From: Burkholderiales bacterium RIFOXYD12_FULL_59_19 | Lineage (GTDB): Bacteria; Pseudomonadota; Gammaproteobacteria; Burkholderiales; Burkholderiaceae_C | Direction of reading: 5' to 3' | Assembly (NCBI GenBank): GCA_001771065.1 | Contig: MESQ01000018.1 | Span: 62,001-126,000, forward strand | DNA length: 64,000 bases | Shown: piece after piece, positions 38,385-47,774 of the stretch | How positions within the stretch are numbered: position 1 is the stretch's first letter | How the letters are laid out: every line of letters begins with the position of its first letter | Notes under the pieces: model-generated | Seen by the model: only the letters and a program-made list of their open reading frames with translations | The model's database searches: none | What the model was told of the DNA's origin: nothing | Translations under genes and position numbers: made by a program

Positions 38385-39313
38385 TGGAGCGGGCTTTTGC
38401 GGCGTCTGAGCCAGTAGCCCACGACCAGCACCAGGGCCAGCGTCACGGTGCCGCCGACAACACCTGCCAGCGACGCGTCAGCGTCGACTGCGGGCCAGGC
38501 TGGCGCCTCGGCCACTGCTGCTGCGACATCTGTGGTATGGACGATTGACCATTCCAGACCGTCCGGCTTGCTGGAAGCAAACCAAGACAAGACCCCCGCC
38601 ATCAGCATGGCCAGGCCGCCCACGCCGAGAACGAACGGCGAGGACGCGGAGGGTGCTGCGCTTGCGTTGGCAGCCAGCAGGTCAGGGCGCGCCTGCCGGA
38701 CAAACACGATGAGTGCGGCGGTGGCCAAACCTTCGCCGATGCCGATGGCCAGATGGATCGGTTGCATCAGCCACATAAAAGTGCCCACAGGCAGGCTGCT
38801 GATGCCAGACCAATAGGTTTGCATGACGACCCCCAAAGCGCCCAACTGCAAACCGATCACGCTGGTGAGCATCGCAACCCAGCCGATGCGTCGTTTTGAG
38901 GGCAGGGTGCCTGCACCCCGCATCAAGGGCCGGTAGATCAGGGGGTAAACGACCAAACAGCTCATCAGGCCCATGTTGAACAGGTTGGCCCCCAGGGCCA
39001 GCAAGCCGCCATCGGCAAAAAACAGGGCTTGTACCGTCAGCACCGAAGCGATCACCAGGAACGCCGCCTGGGGGCCGAGCAGGATCGACAACAACAACCC
39101 GCCACCCAGGTGTCCGCTCGAACCCGTGCCCGGGATGGTGACATTGATCATCTGCGCTGCAAAGACAAAGGCGCCGAGCACGCCCATCAGCGGCACCAGG
39201 TCGTCACGGTCACTGGTTTTGAGTGTGTGTGCGCACCTTGCCAAGACAGTGCCAGAAGCGAGCCAAAACGTCGCGCCAACGGCGGGTGAGAGCAGTGCAT
39301 CGGCCATGTGCAT
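38381..39313 (-). CDS. nikM: Nickel ECF substrate-capture subunit, NikM fused to NikN
   Basis: 310 residues. It starts MHMADALLSP, where the N-terminal Met-His and a later His form the nickel site of CbiM/NikM. About seven helices follow to residue 225. The C-terminal part (about 227-310) contains two helices around a periplasmic loop beginning SSKPDGLEWS, matching NikN. So NikM and NikN are one protein here. It is first in the nikMQO operon behind a putative sigma-70 promoter. Confidence 0.88.
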   Translation of the reverse strand: MHMADALLSPAVGATFWLASGTVLARCAHTLKTSDRDDLVPLMGVLGAFVFAAQMINVTIPGTGSSGHLGGGLLLSILLGPQAAFLVIASVLTVQALFFADGGLLALGANLFNMGLMSCLVVYPLIYRPLMRGAGTLPSKRRIGWVAMLTSVIGLQLGALGVVMQTYWSGISSLPVGTFMWLMQPIHLAIGIGEGLATAALIVFVRQARPDLLAANASAAPSASSPFVLGVGGLAMLMAGVLSWFASSKPDGLEWSIVHTTDVAAAVAEAPAWPAVDADASLAGVVGGTVTLALVLVVGYWLRRRKSPLQ

Positions 39314-39366
39314 GAGGACACCTCGCTTGGGAAGGGCTTGGGGTTAATTGTGTGAAGATTTTTTTT

Positions 39367-39396
39367 ATTGTATGACTTGTGGGAAATCGAAGGCAA
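39367..39396 (-). promoter_or_regulatory. Putative sigma-70 promoter of nikMQO
   Basis: On the minus strand TTGCCT (39391-39396) and TACAAT (39367-39372) are 18 bp apart, 54 bases before nikM. No clear NikR palindrome overlaps it, though a TCATAC half-site-like hexamer is nearby (39369-39374). Confidence 0.45.
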
Positions 39397-39421
39397 GCAA
39401 TTTGACCAACCGAAGCGGTTC

Positions 39422-39949
39422 TCAGGCGTTGGTGCCGAGTATCAAGCGGCTTTCTGACGCAAAGTGGTACGCTGGAATGACCAGGTTGGCCGGTGCCGGA
39501 CCCGCTTTGAAAACGCGTCCGGCCAGGTCGTAGTGCGAGGCATGGCAGGGGCAGGTGAAGCCCGCGGTGCTGCGCAACTGGGGTGTGCAGCCAAGGTGTG
39601 TGCACAAGCCCACGGCGACAAAAATGTCCGGTTTGAGGGAGCGGTGCCGGTTGCGACAGGTTTGCGGCTGTACCGAGTGTTGTGAGTTGGCATCGGTCAG
39701 CAGTGCTTCGTGATCGGCCAGCGCAGCGAGTTCGGTCGGCGAGCGGCGCAGCACCCAGACTGGCTTGTCCTGCCAGTTCAGGGTCCGCAGTTTCCCAGAC
39801 GGCAGGTCTTGCAGATCAACCACCAAGGGCGAACCCTGCGGGGCATTATCGGCGTGCTTTGTCTGCCACCAGTAGGCCAACCCGGCCACAGTGGCGCCAG
39901 AGCCGACCCCCAGCAACAGACCCCGACGATTGACGCGAAGGGGTATCAC
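39422..39949 (-). CDS. Lone Rieske [2Fe-2S] protein, PetA-like
   Basis: 175 residues. A twin-arginine-like start (NRRGLLLG) and one hydrophobic helix (about 10-27) precede a Rieske domain with both cluster motifs, CTHLGC and CPCHASHYD, including the disulfide cysteines. LAGRVFKAGPAPANLVIPAYHF matches the bc1 Rieske subunit. It is shorter than usual PetA, with a reduced loop between the motifs. No cytochrome b or c1 gene is near: it follows rpoD by 15 bases and precedes nikM on the same strand. It may be an alternative bc1 Rieske or serve another periplasmic electron route. Confidence 0.82.
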   Translation of the reverse strand: MIPLRVNRRGLLLGVGSGATVAGLAYWWQTKHADNAPQGSPLVVDLQDLPSGKLRTLNWQDKPVWVLRRSPTELAALADHEALLTDANSQHSVQPQTCRNRHRSLKPDIFVAVGLCTHLGCTPQLRSTAGFTCPCHASHYDLAGRVFKAGPAPANLVIPAYHFASESRLILGTNA

Positions 39950-39964
39950 GTCGCCCTCTGGCGC

Positions 39965-42277
<2,313 letters not shown>

Positions 42278-42410
42278 GATGACACCTCAAAAACAGTAAG
42301 ATCAGTATCGCCTAGCGCTTTGGCAGCCAGCGTTGGGCAGGACGAGGAATGAACCAGGTCAGACAAGGTGTGTGGGCGAACATTTGGTGTGCAGTCCTTG
42401 CGGTAGGTTG

Positions 42411-42440
42411 GCCGGATGAAAAGTAGGTCATCAATTGGCC
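42411..42440. repeat. REP-like hairpin, decayed copy 3
   Basis: The start GCCGGATGAA and a TCATC...GGCC half resemble the elements at 6101 and 15212, but only a broken stem (GATGA/TCATC, GCC/GGC) remains. It lies in the rpoD leader. Other parts of 42278-42522 hold the rpoD promoter and nothing else I recognise. Confidence 0.4.
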
Positions 42441-42483
42441 GGGCCCGGAGGTGCTGCTGTCGCGCTTGTCGGAAAAACGTTGG

Positions 42484-42511
42484 ATTATACCTTTTGCCAT
42501 CAACCTGACAG
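42484..42511 (-). promoter_or_regulatory. Putative rpoD promoter
   Basis: On the minus strand CTGTCA (42506-42511), 16 bp, then a perfect TATAAT (42484-42489). It implies an untranslated leader of about 200 bases before the rpoD ATG. Confidence 0.6.
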
Positions 42512-42522
42512 CCGTTACGGAT

Positions 42523-44382
42523 TTAAATGGCAGACTCCAGCAGCAGGCGGCGTGTCTGCAACTCGCGGTAACGCTGCAAGGCGCCGGGGTCCACTTTGGC
42601 GGCTTCAATCGCCAATGTTTCTTCGATTTTGAGTTGTTCAATCAGCATGCGGTTGATCAAATGGCGCAGCTCCTTGAGCTCTTCAGCCGCGTCGCTGTCT
42701 GCGCCAAGCTCGTAACCGGCCATGAGTTTCATGGCAAAGGCCTCACTTTCATGGCCTTGCAGCCCTTCACGCAAGGCAACCCACGGCATGTGGCCGTGTT
42801 CATGGAGCTGGCTCTCCAGCCAGGCAAACAGCGGGCCGTGGGGTGCCGACAAGCCGCACAGCAGGGCATGGTCCTCGGCCGACAGCGACTCCAGCGCGGC
42901 CATGTTGTCCAGCAAAATCCGCGCCGCATGGTCGGCCCGGCTGGCGGGTAGTCGGCTGCCACCGAGCCGCTCGGGCGCAGATTTCTTGTAAGTTTTGGCG
43001 CTGTAATTTTTGTAGTCCGGGCGAGGCGCACCGTCCTTGGCATATCCACCGGCGTGCTCGCGTTTGGGCTTGGCGTGGTCAGGGTGCCAGATGTCGGTGA
43101 GCTCGCGCGGGCTGAGCTGCACCAGATCGGCAATTTCTGCCAGCAGTTGTTGTTTGAGGGCACCCGCAGGCAGGAGTTCCCACAGCGGCTTGGCATTGCT
43201 GGCCAGATGGGCGCGGCCCTCGGCGCTGTGCAGGTCGCAGCCGTCGCGCGCGGCATCGATCAAAAAACGGCTCAGGGGCACTGCCTCACTGACATAGCGG
43301 GCAAAGGCCTCCTTGCCGTGTTCACGGATAAAGCTGTCGGGGTCGTGTTCGGGTGGCAAAAACAAAAACTTGACCGAGCGCACGTCGGTGGCCAGCGGCA
43401 GCGCGGCGTCAAGCGCCTTGCGCGCCGCGCGCCGGCCCGCGCTGTCGCCGTCAAAGCTGAACACCACCGCATCGGTAAAGCGAAACAGCTTGTGCACATG
43501 CTCGGGCGTGCAGGCGGTGCCCAGCGTGGCCACCGCGTTGGGAAAGCCCAGTTGCGCCAGTGCCACCACGTCCATGTAGCCTTCGGTCACCAGCGCGTAA
43601 CCGTGCTCACGCAAGGCGTTGCGCGCCTCGAACAGGCCGTAGAGTTCACGCCCCTTGCTGAACACCGGTGTTTCGGGCGAATTGAGGTACTTGGGCTTGT
43701 CATCGCCCAGCACACGACCGCCGAAACCGATGTACTCGCCCTTGATGTTGCGGATCGGGAACATGACCCGGTCACGAAAACGGTCGTAGCGCTTGGCCTC
43801 CTGGCCTTCCTCTTCGCTCAGAATGACCAGGCCGCTTTCCACCAGCAGCGGGTCGTCGTAAGCGGGGAATACGCTGGCCAGGCTGCGCCAGCCTTCGGGC
43901 GCGTAACCAAGGCCAAACTGCTTGGCAATTTGCCCGGAAAGTCCCCGGCCCTTGAAATAAGCCACCGCGCGCTCGGACGCCTTGAGCTGCTTTTGATAAG
44001 CCTGGCAGGCCTTTTCCAGCACCTCGTTGAGCGTGTTTTGTTTTTGCCGTTGCTCGGCCGCACGGGCCCGGTCCTGCGGACTCGCGTCGTCTTCGGGCAC
44101 CTTCATGCCAAATTGCTGGGCCAGGTCCTGTACCGCCTCGACAAAGCTCATGCCCGCGTGTTCCATCAAAAAACCGATGGCGTTACCGGTTTTGCCGCAG
44201 CCAAAGCAGTGGTAGAACTGCTTGGTCGGGCTGACTGAAAAAGAGGGCGACTTTTCGTTGTGAAACGGGCACAGGCCCATGAAGTTGGCGCCGCCCTTTT
44301 TAAGGGGCACATAACGCCCCACGATTTCCACCACGTCGGCGCGGGCGATGAGTTCCTGAACAAAGGTCTGGGGGATGGACAT
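42523..44382 (-). CDS. dnaG: DNA primase DnaG
   Basis: 619 residues: CHC2 zinc finger (CPFHNEKSPSF...FHCFGCGKTG-like, here YHCFGCGKTGNAI, about 39-65), catalytic core with Toprim acidic residues (VTEGYMDVVALAQLG, FSFDGDSAGRRAARKAL), and a C-terminal DnaB-binding helical domain (about 480-619). It makes RNA primers at the fork. Genes run dnaG-rpoD; rpsU, often first in this operon, is not upstream here, where an SDR gene lies instead. Confidence 0.96.
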   Translation of the reverse strand: MSIPQTFVQELIARADVVEIVGRYVPLKKGGANFMGLCPFHNEKSPSFSVSPTKQFYHCFGCGKTGNAIGFLMEHAGMSFVEAVQDLAQQFGMKVPEDDASPQDRARAAEQRQKQNTLNEVLEKACQAYQKQLKASERAVAYFKGRGLSGQIAKQFGLGYAPEGWRSLASVFPAYDDPLLVESGLVILSEEEGQEAKRYDRFRDRVMFPIRNIKGEYIGFGGRVLGDDKPKYLNSPETPVFSKGRELYGLFEARNALREHGYALVTEGYMDVVALAQLGFPNAVATLGTACTPEHVHKLFRFTDAVVFSFDGDSAGRRAARKALDAALPLATDVRSVKFLFLPPEHDPDSFIREHGKEAFARYVSEAVPLSRFLIDAARDGCDLHSAEGRAHLASNAKPLWELLPAGALKQQLLAEIADLVQLSPRELTDIWHPDHAKPKREHAGGYAKDGAPRPDYKNYSAKTYKKSAPERLGGSRLPASRADHAARILLDNMAALESLSAEDHALLCGLSAPHGPLFAWLESQLHEHGHMPWVALREGLQGHESEAFAMKLMAGYELGADSDAAEELKELRHLINRMLIEQLKIEETLAIEAAKVDPGALQRYRELQTRRLLLESAI

Positions 44383-44433
44383 GGCTGGATTGTAGGAACC
44401 CGCATGCCTGACCTGTCGCGGTCGGGTGATGGG

Positions 44434-45192
44434 TTAGCGCGGTGCCAGGCGAATCGCGCCGTCGAGCCGGATCACCTCGCCATTGAGCATGTCGTTCTCA
44501 AAAATATGCACTGCCAGTTTGGCGTAGTCCTGTGGTGTGCCCAGGCGTGACGGAAACGGCACGTTGGCCGCCAGCGCGTCCTGCACCTCCTGTGGAAAAC
44601 TGAACAGCATGGGTGTGCCAAAAATGCCGGGCGCAATGGTCATGTTGCGAATGCCATTGCGCGCCAGATCGCGGGCAATGGGCAGCGTCATGCCGACAAT
44701 GCCGCCCTTGGAGGCGCTGTAGGCGGCTTGGCCAATCTGGCCGTCAAAAGCCGCCACTGAGGCGGTGGAGATCAGCACACCGCGCTCGCCGGTGGATTCG
44801 GGCGCATTTTTGCTCATGGCATCGGCGCACAGGCGGATCATGTTGAAACTGCCGATCAGGTTGACGCTGATGCATTTACTGAACAGGGCCAGGGCGTGTG
44901 GGCCGGTCTTGCCAACGGTTTTCTCAGCCGGTGCAATGCCCGCGCAGTTCACCAGTCCCACCAATTTGCCCAGGCCGGTGGCGCAGGCCACCACGGCTTG
45001 TCCATCAGATTCACTGCTGACATCACATTTGACAAACGCGCCGCCAATCTCCTTGGCCACGGCTTCCCCTTTGTCGGCTTGCATGTCGGCAATCACCACC
45101 GTGCCGCCCTTGCTGGCGAGCATGCGGGCCGTGCCTTCGCCCAAGCCCGAGGCGCCACCGGTGACAACGAATACTTTGCCTGCAATTTCCAT
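44434..45192 (-). CDS. 3-hydroxyacyl-CoA dehydrogenase-like SDR (type II/HSD10-like)
   Basis: 252 residues from the ATG at 45192 behind GGAGAA. Motifs: VTGGASGLG (about 9-17), NCAGIAP, catalytic S...Y...K in [23 protein letters not shown], and the closing [17 protein letters not shown]. The [20 protein letters not shown] segment marks the HSD10-type that oxidise 3-hydroxyacyl-CoA or 2-methyl-3-hydroxybutyryl-CoA in fatty acid and isoleucine breakdown. A palindrome just upstream may be its operator. It stands alone between dnaG and the tRNA-Val gene. Confidence 0.85.
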   Translation of the reverse strand: MEIAGKVFVVTGGASGLGEGTARMLASKGGTVVIADMQADKGEAVAKEIGGAFVKCDVSSESDGQAVVACATGLGKLVGLVNCAGIAPAEKTVGKTGPHALALFSKCISVNLIGSFNMIRLCADAMSKNAPESTGERGVLISTASVAAFDGQIGQAAYSASKGGIVGMTLPIARDLARNGIRNMTIAPGIFGTPMLFSFPQEVQDALAANVPFPSRLGTPQDYAKLAVHIFENDMLNGEVIRLDGAIRLAPR

Positions 45193-45211
45193 GAGGTTCT
45201 CCAAAAAATGG

Positions 45212-45233
45212 TTGACGTGAACGTAAACGTCAA
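45212..45233. promoter_or_regulatory. Operator-like palindrome TTGACGT-N8-ACGTCAA
   Basis: Two perfect 7-base arms 20 bases upstream of the SDR start, with an ACGT also in the middle. It resembles, from memory, the ACGT-rich sites of LiuR-type regulators of branched-chain acyl-CoA degradation, which suits the product. No regulator gene is adjacent. Confidence 0.5.
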
Positions 45234-45326
45234 TTATGGCGCAAGCAACCGGTGTGAATTTTCGGCTCCGGGCCTCCGGAACGGCGCAATATTGCGGCTA
45301 TACTCTCGTTCTCTTTTGAGACCCTT

Positions 45327-45403
45327 AGGCGCGTAGCTCAGCTGGTTAGAGCACCACCTTGACATGGTGGGGGTCGTTGGTTCGAGTCCAATCGCGCCTA
45401 CCA
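45327..45403 (+). tRNA. tRNA-Val (anticodon GAC)
   Basis: 77 bases with encoded CCA. The acceptor AGGCGCG pairs with CGCGCCT; D-arm AGCTCAGCTGGTTAGAGC; anticodon stem CCACC/GGTGG with loop TTGACAT (GAC at 45361-45363); T-arm with TTCGAGTC. A TATACT box lies 23 bases upstream. Confidence 0.97.
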
Positions 45404-45420
45404 AATTTGGTAGAAAAATC

Positions 45421-45453
45421 AAGCACTTAACGGCAACGTCAAGTGCTTTTTTT
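45421..45453 (+). terminator. Rho-independent terminator after tRNA-Val
   Basis: AAGCACTT (45421-45428) pairs with AAGTGCTT (45441-45448), followed by a run of T to 45453. Confidence 0.8.
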
Positions 45454-45479
45454 GTGGGCGTTTGCGTCCTGAGAAATTG

Positions 45480-46199
45480 TTACCCAAGGGCATCGCTACG
45501 CCGGGCTATCTCGGTGGTACTGGCTTCGCCCAGCATGGTGAAAATCAGCTCCAGATCGGTCATGTGGTCGCGCAGGTTGTTGCCGGTCTTCACCACATCC
45601 AAGCCCTTGAGCTGGCTGTGCTCGGTGGGCGTCACGCCAAAGGTGGCGCGGGCGATGTCAGCGGTCAATATCGAATACTCTTTTCCCTCGGCCACGCCAC
45701 GCGCTTTCCACTCGTCGGTCAGTTCCCCGCGCATAGAGATGGAGCGCAGCCGCTTTTCGATCCATGCCCGCGGATAGCCCTTGGCCTGGTACAGCTCGCG
45801 GGCGCGGGCGCTGGCCAGTTCAGGGTTTTCAATTTCCTTCACCCACTCGTAGCTCACCTGCGCCAGCCAGCGCTTGAACGGTTCGGCCTTGGGCGAAGGG
45901 ATGGACTGGATGATGCGAAACAAGCCTTCGGTGTTGGCGCAATCGGTCTCATGCTGCTTACCGTCTGGGGCCAGCAGTTTCAACCCGTGACAAAACGTCA
46001 CGGGTTGACCGCCCTCGGCATTGAGCCGTTGTTTGAGCTTGCGCCAGTAGGCACCGGCATCCGGGCTCGCGGTCAGGATGGCGCAAACATCCACCACTGA
46101 AAACCACCATTCCTCGTTGTGCCAGACACGCCGAATGCTTGATTCTTGAAAAACGGCGATGTGGTTGACTGGTTCGGTGGTTTTTGCTCTTTTGACCAT
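45480..46199 (-). CDS. BRO-family N-terminal domain protein (phage antirepressor-like)
   Basis: 239 residues. The Bro-N pattern is at about 15-120: IAVFQESSIRRVWHNEEWWFSVVDVCAILT followed by YWRKLKQRLNAEG and GLFRIIQSIPSPKAEPFKRWLAQV. The rest (120-239) is a helical region with KGYPRAWIEKRLRSI and LTADIARATFGVTPTEHSQLKGL. Such proteins occur in phages and as stand-alone chromosomal genes, role often unknown. It lies 76 bases past tRNA-Val with no other phage gene, so it is probably an accessory gene acquired at the tRNA. Confidence 0.78.
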   Translation of the reverse strand: MVKRAKTTEPVNHIAVFQESSIRRVWHNEEWWFSVVDVCAILTASPDAGAYWRKLKQRLNAEGGQPVTFCHGLKLLAPDGKQHETDCANTEGLFRIIQSIPSPKAEPFKRWLAQVSYEWVKEIENPELASARARELYQAKGYPRAWIEKRLRSISMRGELTDEWKARGVAEGKEYSILTADIARATFGVTPTEHSQLKGLDVVKTGNNLRDHMTDLELIFTMLGEASTTEIARRSDALG

Positions 46200-46354
46200 T
46201 TTGTTTCCCCTTTTGGACTTTATTGGCTAATAATCAACAGCGCAGGCAAGCGCAAGATTTGTAGAGGCCAGTGGCAACATTGGTAGCCCGAATGGGTGGG
46301 ACACTCGAACTTGGGGCCTGTATTTTTTTGCCCGTTTGATTGCCAAAATCTGCA

Positions 46355-46702
46355 TCACTTCGGCGGTGAAAAGCTCACCATGTGCGCCATGCCCTCAGTC
46401 AACGCCTCCAGGCTGCCCGGCCAAAACTTCAAACCGTAGCCCTGCTCACCCGTTTTAGGGTGGCGGTAAATCGTAGGCCGCAGCATCCTGAAATAGCGGT
46501 CTTCCACTTCACTGTATTGCGTCAAGTTCACCGCAAAAAACAGGCTTGACGCGACCGCATCGACCATTTGTAGCCCCGCCAACTGATCGTGGTTAACGGC
46601 GCGCAGCTTATCCAACAATGCAGTTGCACTGGTGCGCAGATCGCCAGTGGCCAATGCCTGCAATGCGGTTTGCAGTTCACCGCAAAGGGGTTTGCTGCTC
46701 AT
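46355..46702 (-). CDS. Protein of unknown function
   Basis: 115 residues, start ATG at 46702. No motif is recognised. It is soluble and mixed helical, with a basic-aromatic segment RYFRMLRPTIYRHPKTGEQGYGLKFWPGS near residues 69-97. It follows vapC by 21 bases on the same strand and may be in that transcript. The 155 bases between it and the BRO gene hold nothing I can name. Confidence 0.5.
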   Translation of the reverse strand: MSSKPLCGELQTALQALATGDLRTSATALLDKLRAVNHDQLAGLQMVDAVASSLFFAVNLTQYSEVEDRYFRMLRPTIYRHPKTGEQGYGLKFWPGSLEALTEGMAHMVSFSPPK

Positions 46703-46723
46703 GTGTTCGGGACGTTGTCATCT

Positions 46724-47131
46724 TCAAACCATCCAGTCTTCAAGTTTCAGGTGCGGCACGTTTTCAAAATGGCGGGTGTTGTGGGTGACCAGAATTAGTT
46801 TTTCGGCCAAGGCGTGGGCGGCAATTTGGGTGTCCATTTCGCCGATGGGTTTGCCCTGTCGCCTGAAACTGTCTTTCAGCGCGCCGTAGTGGTCAGCGGT
46901 TTTGGCATCCCAGTCAAGGCTTGGCAAGCGCAAAAAGAAGCCGTCAATGACACTGCGTCGGCGGTCTTCAGGTGTCATGCCCGCTTGGCCGTAGCGCAAT
47001 TCGGCGCGTGTGATGACTGAGATGGCTACGCTGTGGCGCTTGAGCGCATCACTGAGTTTGGTCTCCAGTGCCGGCGAAGAACGGCGAATGTAGTAACTGA
47101 CGATATTGGTGTCTAGCAAGTAGCGCATCAC
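46724..47131 (-). CDS. vapC: VapC-type PIN-domain toxin
   Basis: 135 residues. PIN features: YLLDTNIVSYYIR (first Asp), ISVITRAELRYGQ (Glu), IGEMDTQIAAHALAEKLILVTHNTRHFENVPHLKLEDW (Asp and closing strand; read in pieces). VapC toxins are RNases that cut initiator tRNA or rRNA. It starts inside the vapB stop (ATGA overlap), the standard VapBC arrangement. Either of the first two ATG codons could be used. Confidence 0.92.
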   Translation of the reverse strand: MMRYLLDTNIVSYYIRRSSPALETKLSDALKRHSVAISVITRAELRYGQAGMTPEDRRRSVIDGFFLRLPSLDWDAKTADHYGALKDSFRRQGKPIGEMDTQIAAHALAEKLILVTHNTRHFENVPHLKLEDWMV

Positions 47132-47385
47132 TCGACCCAGTCCTCAAATGGGCTGGGTCGCACCGCCGTATCACGCGGCAACAAAAACTCATCCGAAGGT
47201 GGCAGGGCCTGAAGCTCTGCCAAAAATGACTGAAGGTCGTCTTTAGTGGGTTTTGGCAGGATCGTCATACCACCAGCGTTACCGGTTTTGCTGATCCAGA
47301 CTTCTGGCACATCCACACGGAACGCCTTGGGCAGACGAATCGCTTGGCTGTTGCCAGTGGTAAATACTTTGGCGGTGGCGATCAT
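47128..47385 (-). CDS. vapB: VapB-type AbrB-fold antitoxin
   Basis: 85 residues; the N-terminal swapped-hairpin AbrB/MazE fold appears in AKVFTTGNSQAIRLPKAFRV and EVWISKTG. The C-terminal part is acidic and extended (SDEFLLPRDTAVRPSPFEDWVE), as in toxin-neutralising tails. It follows AAGGAGACAC and a strong palindrome at 47402-47429. Confidence 0.92.
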   Translation of the reverse strand: MIATAKVFTTGNSQAIRLPKAFRVDVPEVWISKTGNAGGMTILPKPTKDDLQSFLAELQALPPSDEFLLPRDTAVRPSPFEDWVE

Positions 47386-47401
47386 GGTGTGTCTCCTTAA
47401 A

Positions 47402-47429
47402 AAGTAGATATGAAAACGTATCTACTTTA
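47402..47429. promoter_or_regulatory. VapBC operator palindrome
   Basis: Perfect 10-base arms AAAGTAGATA and TATCTACTTT separated by 8 bases, 17 bases upstream of vapB and directly before its ribosome binding site. Its position fits autorepression by the VapBC complex. Confidence 0.75.
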
Positions 47430-47544
47430 TCACCAACCAGGTGATCAGGTCAAAATCGGCATTGCCCTTCACTGCCTTGCTTGCATTCATGAGTTTGCCA
47501 AAAGTATCTTTATTGGGAAATGCTCTGATACGGCTTGAGGCAAG

Positions 47545-47578
47545 AAAAAACCCGCTGTCCTAAGGGAATCAACGGGTT
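47545..47578 (-). terminator. Rho-independent terminator after tRNA-Gly
   Basis: On the minus strand AACCCG and CGGGTT form a stem (47573-47578 with 47549-47554) followed by a run of T down to 47545. It ends transcripts from tRNA-Gly before the vapBC genes. Confidence 0.7.
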
Positions 47579-47612
47579 ATGGAGCGTCTTGAGGTGGTCT
47601 GATATGACCATT

Positions 47613-47686
47613 TGGAGCGGGTGAAGGGAATCGAACCCTCGTATGAAGCTTGGGAAGCTGCCGTTCTACCATTGAACTACACCCGC
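47613..47686 (-). tRNA. tRNA-Gly (anticodon CCC)
   Basis: 74 bases with encoded CCA. Acceptor GCGGGTG/CACCCGC, D-arm GTTCAATGGTAGAAC, anticodon loop TTCCCAA, T-loop TTCGATT. The anticodon stem reads GCAGC/GCTTC, leaving a C28-U42 mismatch where a C-G pair would be expected. A TACACT box on the minus strand lies about 30 bases upstream. Confidence 0.95.
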
Positions 47687-47749
47687 GTATGACCTGGAAG
47701 GTCTCCAAGAGGCGCTAGTGTACATGCTCGCGACCGCCCCGCGGTGGGA

Positions 47750-47764
47750 GCGGCGCCTCGCCGC
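47750..47764. terminator. GC-rich hairpin downstream of gabD
   Basis: GCGGCG-cct-CGCCGC, a perfect 6-bp stem with a 3-base loop, 10 bases past the gabD stop. No T-run, so a terminator role is only possible. Confidence 0.4.
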
Positions 47765-47774
47765 GATGGACCCG

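Noticed and set aside
45327-47686. An integrated prophage between the tRNA genes
   Set aside because: Only one phage-like gene (BRO type) is present; no integrase, structural genes or direct repeat of a tRNA end was found.
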